From NCBI GenBank assembly GCA_030696465.1, contig JAUYSE010000219.1, positions 1 through 9,848 of the forward strand: DNA of 9,848 nt. Reading direction: 5' to 3'. Positions 6,335-9,848 of this stretch are shown here, one piece after another; position 1 is the stretch's first letter; every line of letters starts with the position of its first letter. The notes under the pieces are model-generated. The model saw only the letters and a program-made list of their open reading frames with translations, did not search any database and was not told the origin of the DNA. The position numbers were made by a program, and so were the translations under genes. The DNA comes from Legionellaceae bacterium (GTDB lineage: Bacteria; Pseudomonadota; Gammaproteobacteria; Legionellales; Legionellaceae).

Positions 6335-6742
6335 AGCAACCCCAATCGCTTCCAGCCATTGAGACGAGGGCAAAATAAGCTTTCTCGCTTTCATATCAAA
6401 AAAACCAAAGGTTATTTTTGCCTGACTGCACAACACGGCCTGCTCATCAAAAATATCCTGTCGCATCACGCCAATTTTTTTTTCATAGGAAAGTACTTGT
6501 GATTCGATAACAATAGATTGCCGTAAGGTAAGTTCTTTCAAAAATTTAATGTGACACTCTAATACAATAGGACCAGTCCCCATCTCATGTATTTTTTTTA
6601 ACTCAAAGCCACTCGCATTCAGAAAGTCCCAGCGCGCTTCTTCTAATAACTCCAAATAGGTAGCATTATTAACATGATGAAAAGTATCCAGGTGCCGTTC
6701 TTTAATCAGGATAGGGTATCTAAAAATTTTAAAATCAGCCAT
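6332..6742 (-). CDS. hotdog-fold acyl-CoA thioesterase (4HBT family)
   Basis: A 136-residue cytoplasmic protein of the 4-hydroxybenzoyl-CoA thioesterase/YbgC/FadM type, hydrolysing acyl-CoA or related thioesters. The family signature appears as ERHLDTFHHVNNATYLELLEE, with the candidate catalytic D19 and the HHVNN turn at 22-26. The later strands VLECHIKFLKEL and QAKITFGFFDMKARKL are typical of the fold. ATG 6742 is chosen because the homologous part begins at once (ADFKIFRYPILIKERH) and AGAGAG lies about 6 bases before it. An in-frame ATG at 6814 would add 24 basic residues that do not resemble the family. The gene follows the GGDEF-EAL gene after 104 bases, a gap with only a weak 6-bp inverted repeat (6797-6825). 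The substrate cannot be told from sequence. Confidence 0.85.
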   Translation of the reverse strand: MADFKIFRYPILIKERHLDTFHHVNNATYLELLEEARWDFLNASGFELKKIHEMGTGPIVLECHIKFLKELTLRQSIVIESQVLSYEKKIGVMRQDIFDEQAVLCSQAKITFGFFDMKARKLILPSSQWLEAIGVA

Positions 6743-6846
6743 GTTCGACTCTCTCTGAAAAAATTTAATAATCTTCTTGCTTCTCTTTATCCGATACGCC
6801 TTGGTAGCACTCACATAATAAGGCGGAAATTCCTAATTTATTCCTT

Positions 6847-8199
6847 TTAAAACTGCTGCTCCAAAAGTAAGTCCATTTCATCCGGTAACAGAGGTGCACT
6901 AAAATAATAACCTTGAATCATATCACAACCAAGTTCTTGTAATATTAAATATTGCTCTTCTGTTTCTACACCTTCGGCAATGGTTTTAATGTTTAGTTGT
7001 TGCGCCATATGAATAAGACTGCTAATAATAATCAGATCGACTGATTTTTTAGAAATCTCTTGAATCAAAGAACTGTCTATTTTAAGCGCATTAAATGCAA
7101 GATCTTTAATCCTACCAAAAGATGAATAACCAATACCAAAATCGTCACAAGAAATACTAACACCCAGCTCACTTAATGCTTTTATAATAGCGCGCGAATC
7201 GGATGCTGCCATAAAAACACCTTCTGTAATCTCTAGTTCTAATAATTCTGGTGTCAAGGCAACATCCTGCAACACGGATTCAACTACCTTGAGAAATCTA
7301 TTTCTCATTCCAATAGAACAATTCTCCATCAATTGTTTCACGGAAACATTCACCGATATTTTTAAGGGATAAGAAGGTTTTTGCCAAGACTTTGCCTGCA
7401 AACACGCAGACTTTAACACCCACTCTCCTATTGTAGTAATTTGCCCTGTTTCTTCGGCGATAGGGATAAAATCACTTGGCAAGATTAACCCAAGTGTCGG
7501 ATGCTGCCAACGCAATAAAGCCTCCACACCAACAATGCGTCTACTTTTTATATCTATTTGCGGTTGATAACAAATAAATAATTCTTTGCGTTTTAAAGCA
7601 TACGGCAAATCTTTTTGCAGCTGATACCGATAATGTATCTCTTTTCCCAGTATTTCCGTGAAAAATTGGTAGTTATTTTTACCCATTTTTTTCGCTTGGC
7701 TCAATGCAATATCGGCATGGTTCAGCAATTCTTCTACATTATCTGCATGCGGCTGAGCACAACTAATACCCATACTAGCGGTGACTTGAATTATTGACTC
7801 TTCATTCAATACAAATGGCTGTGAAAGCGCGGCTAATAGCTCCTTTGCTCTCTTGATGATCATCGGCGACGTATAATCATGTAAAACCACAAAAAATTCA
7901 TCCCCCCCTTTTCTCGCCAACAAATCACCTTTTCTTGTATTTTTTGATATTATTTTAGATAATTCATGTAAAATTAAGTCTCCTTTCTGGCAGCCCATTA
8001 AATGGTTAATTATTTTAAAATTATCCACGCCTATATGTAAGATGGCGATGGGATTTTGTGGAGAGGTTTCTATGAGCTGCTGTATCTTCTCTCGTATAGA
8101 CGCAAAGTTTTCAAACCCAGTTAAAGAATCCCTCGTCTGTAAAGATTGACTCTTTTTTTCTGAAGATTGATGCGCTGTCATATTTGTTTTTTTGGGCAT
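6847..8199 (-). CDS. GGDEF-EAL protein (c-di-GMP turnover)
   Basis: A 450-residue cytoplasmic protein with no transmembrane helix and no recognisable sensor domain; only about 23 residues precede the GGDEF domain. GGDEF domain (about 24-182): DSLTG start, first metal Asp in VDNFK (D59), N65 and D74 for guanine binding, and an intact GGDEF at 98-102, with an inhibitory RxxD site (R89-D92) at the correct 5-residue distance. EAL domain (about 193-445): E226 in VEALLRW, N284 in SVNVS, E323 in ELEITEG, D352/D353 in CDDFGIGYSS, K373 in LKIDSS, E409 in AEGVET and Q429 in IQGYYFS. Both domains therefore look catalytically competent, so it may both make and degrade c-di-GMP, with product feedback. The start has AAGG about 9 bases upstream. 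It lies between the prs remnant and the thioesterase gene. Confidence 0.92.
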   Translation of the reverse strand: MPKKTNMTAHQSSEKKSQSLQTRDSLTGFENFASIREKIQQLIETSPQNPIAILHIGVDNFKIINHLMGCQKGDLILHELSKIISKNTRKGDLLARKGGDEFFVVLHDYTSPMIIKRAKELLAALSQPFVLNEESIIQVTASMGISCAQPHADNVEELLNHADIALSQAKKMGKNNYQFFTEILGKEIHYRYQLQKDLPYALKRKELFICYQPQIDIKSRRIVGVEALLRWQHPTLGLILPSDFIPIAEETGQITTIGEWVLKSACLQAKSWQKPSYPLKISVNVSVKQLMENCSIGMRNRFLKVVESVLQDVALTPELLELEITEGVFMAASDSRAIIKALSELGVSISCDDFGIGYSSFGRIKDLAFNALKIDSSLIQEISKKSVDLIIISSLIHMAQQLNIKTIAEGVETEEQYLILQELGCDMIQGYYFSAPLLPDEMDLLLEQQF

Positions 8200-8232
8200 A
8201 CTTTATGGCCTTAATTCTGTGTCATTAAAAAA

Positions 8233-8343
8233 TTAATATTGATGTTGTACAATTTCACCCAGCTCATAGCCGCATTTTTTTTGAATACGCTGCGCCAATA
8301 CATCAGATGAAAATAATGGAAAAACAATGGGCGATCGCTTCAT
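8233..8343 (-). pseudogene. prs: remnant of a ribose-phosphate pyrophosphokinase gene (N-terminus only)
   Basis: A 36-codon frame starts at ATG 8343, overlapping the TGA of the phosphorylase gene as ATGA, and ends at TAA 8233. Its translation, including PIVFPLFSSDVLAQRI and GYELGEIVQHQY, follows the first strand and helix of PRPP synthetases of the kind encoded next to type-2 thymidine phosphorylases, which I recall as running PLPGNEALAQ...LGAELGE...RRFPDGE. The frame stops just where the conserved FPDGE should begin. The remaining roughly 270 residues are absent; the GGDEF-EAL gene starts 33 bases later. A good ribosome site survives (GAGG, 7 bases before the ATG), so a short peptide may still be made. 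A functional small protein is the less likely alternative. Confidence 0.65.
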
Positions 8344-9833
8344 GCATCCACCTCAATTTTGAAAATTTCATGGCCTTGTTTGAGAAAATCGAGCGCATAA
8401 TCCAGCTCCCCTTGCGTTTCTGCATGTATTTTAAAAAGAGGTTGGGATTTATCCACCACCGTGTGAAGCGACACTAATAATTCAACTCCCGCCGCTTTTG
8501 ATTGAGGAGCCCCAGCTAATTTCGCGACTTGCGCAATATATCGATTATTAATACGCACGATGGTTCCTGCGCGTATCGATTCAATGGTATGTACAAGTCG
8601 TGCCCGAGGAATATCTCGCATCCCCCCTTGCGCTTTACAAATGGCTTGAAATTTTGCAAAGGCTTGGCCACTATCCAAAATATGGGTGGCAATACCGAGC
8701 CCCTGTCCTGACAAAACATTCGGAGAAAATTCTAGCACTTGCGCTGCCAGCATCAACGCATGTTCTCGCAAATCTTGTGGTGCGCACGTATCTCTAGAAA
8801 GCACTGCCAACACATCCCTCGCTTCAAGAGCCGGGCCGATGCCTCTGCCAATCGGTTGCGAGCCATCCGTAATCATAATTTTTGTGGTAATTCCAAATTG
8901 AGCAGCGATCGATTCCAGCAAAACTTTAAGAAGCTCTGCGCCCGCCATAGACCTCACTTTCGCCGTGGGCCCAACAGGAATATCGATAACTATATGCGTG
9001 GCGCCAGCAGCAATTTTCTTCGACAAAATAGAAGCAACCATCTGCCCCTCACTATCAAGATTGGCGATCCTCTCAATTCTAATCAGTAAATCATCGGCAG
9101 GACTTAGCGCCATAAAACCACCCCAAACGATACAGCCATTTTCTTGTGCAACCACTTTTTTCATCGAAGCAATATCTAAATCGACCGAGGTAAATACCTC
9201 CATTGTATCTGCTGTACCTGCGGGGGACGTTATTGCCCTTGAGGAGGTTTTCGGGATCAATAAACCATACGCGGCCACAATGGAAACCACAATAGGTGTA
9301 GTTCGGTTACCGGGTAATCCTCCAACACAATGCTTATCCACAACATAAGGGGATTCCCACGTTAAACGCTGGCCTGTATCCACCATTATTTTCGTCAAAT
9401 CAAAAACTTCTTTCTTAGACAATCTATCTCCAGCGCTGGCCGCAATATACATCGCGATGTTAATATCGGAAAGCTGCCCTGAAACAAGATCATTAATAAT
9501 CTGTTTTGTTTCCTCGGTTTTTAATTCATTTCCATAAATTTTTGAGCGAATATAACTAAGAGACTCTGGCGGCTTGGGGTGGGTCACTAAAATTTGCTCA
9601 CCCTCTTTTGCAGATAATAATTCCCACGCATAATTAGAAAGGCTGGCTTCATTATGTCTTAACAAATTTGTTTCAACCATATTGACGGTCGCTACAATAG
9701 AATGATTATTAAGTCTCACTCGCACACGGGTTTGTGTAGAAAAACCTTCTGATTTACAAACATGACAATCCTCTCGCATATAAATAATAGGTTCTTTATA
9801 CGTATTAATCCCTAAATATTTTAGCGTTAACAT
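8340..9833 (-). CDS. type-2 thymidine phosphorylase / AMP phosphorylase family enzyme
   Basis: A 497-residue nucleoside or nucleotide phosphorylase, using phosphate to release a base and a ribose-1-phosphate compound. Domains: an N-terminal domain (about 1-88) with CHVCKSEGF, as in the archaeal AMP phosphorylase group; a helical part (about 93-160); the phosphate-binding catalytic domain with DKHCVGGLPGNRTTP (167-180) and SSRAITSPAGTADTMEVF (197-214), and later GSQPIGRGIGP (324-334); and a PYNP-type C-terminal domain (about 425-495). The SPAGT loop replaces the HTGGT of classical DeoA, which marks the long subfamily annotated as putative thymidine phosphorylase in bacteria and AMP phosphorylase in archaea. 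The substrate is therefore uncertain. ATG 9833 fits the family's N-terminus but has no clear ribosome site, and the frame is open to the window edge, so the true start may lie a few codons upstream. Its usual partner gene prs is reduced to a remnant here. Confidence 0.85.
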   Translation of the reverse strand: MLTLKYLGINTYKEPIIYMREDCHVCKSEGFSTQTRVRVRLNNHSIVATVNMVETNLLRHNEASLSNYAWELLSAKEGEQILVTHPKPPESLSYIRSKIYGNELKTEETKQIINDLVSGQLSDINIAMYIAASAGDRLSKKEVFDLTKIMVDTGQRLTWESPYVVDKHCVGGLPGNRTTPIVVSIVAAYGLLIPKTSSRAITSPAGTADTMEVFTSVDLDIASMKKVVAQENGCIVWGGFMALSPADDLLIRIERIANLDSEGQMVASILSKKIAAGATHIVIDIPVGPTAKVRSMAGAELLKVLLESIAAQFGITTKIMITDGSQPIGRGIGPALEARDVLAVLSRDTCAPQDLREHALMLAAQVLEFSPNVLSGQGLGIATHILDSGQAFAKFQAICKAQGGMRDIPRARLVHTIESIRAGTIVRINNRYIAQVAKLAGAPQSKAAGVELLVSLHTVVDKSQPLFKIHAETQGELDYALDFLKQGHEIFKIEVDA

Positions 9834-9848
9834 CGTGTGTTTATCATT

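Noticed and set aside
6743..6814. Longer thioesterase from ATG 6814
   Set aside because: The 24 added basic residues are unlike the family, and ATG 6742 has a good ribosome site.
6797..6825. CGCCTT/AAGGCG inverted repeat as a terminator after the GGDEF-EAL gene
   Set aside because: The stem is only 6 bp with a 17-base loop and no T-run.
8529..9348. Several overlapping plus-strand frames opposite the phosphorylase gene
   Set aside because: They mirror a strongly conserved coding region and show no protein-family features.

Overview
The window looks like chromosome of a gammaproteobacterium of the Legionellales (Legionella/Coxiella-like). This rests on recognised protein families rather than on any database search. 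The clues are a secreted NTPDase of the eukaryote-like GDA1/CD39 type behind an N-terminal domain of a kind I associate with Legionella-type secreted proteins, an outer-membrane barrel of a Legionella-like style, a type-2 thymidine/AMP phosphorylase, and moderately AT-rich DNA. No mobile element, rRNA, tRNA or CRISPR array is visible. Nearly all genes are on the minus strand; the one clear exception is a WYL regulator.

Left block (1-3000, minus strand): a two-gene operon encodes an exported beta-barrel protein (2131-2958) and, three bases after its stop codon, a large secreted apyrase (244-2127). A good sigma70-like promoter lies at 2996-3024. A short frame that may begin another gene runs off the left edge (1-66).

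Centre (3000-4770): a YafY-type HTH/WYL regulator is transcribed to the right. Its best start is TTG 3116, and a near-perfect 35-bp palindrome (3065-3099) lies just upstream, probably its own operator. It converges on an exported L,D-transpeptidase-like protein (3831-4508). The 265-bp gap that follows holds two inverted repeats and no convincing gene.

Right block (4774-9833, minus strand): the order of transcription is type-2 thymidine/AMP phosphorylase, a 36-codon remnant of a PRPP synthetase gene (prs), a GGDEF-EAL protein, a hotdog acyl-CoA thioesterase, a 20-codon leader frame, kdsB (CMP-Kdo synthesis for LPS), and a histidine-phosphatase-fold protein that lacks the usual second catalytic histidine. 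The last three reading frames are tightly coupled: the Shine-Dalgarno of the leader overlaps the thioesterase stop, an ATGA overlap joins leader and kdsB, and four bases separate kdsB from the phosphatase gene.

Most genes concern the cell envelope or exported functions (LPS Kdo activation, peptidoglycan cross-linking, outer-membrane protein, extracellular nucleotidase) or nucleotide salvage and c-di-GMP signalling. I do not see a complete new defence or mobile system. The most notable points are the decayed prs partner of the phosphorylase, the coupled leader before kdsB, the regulator palindrome, and the architecture of the secreted NTPDase.
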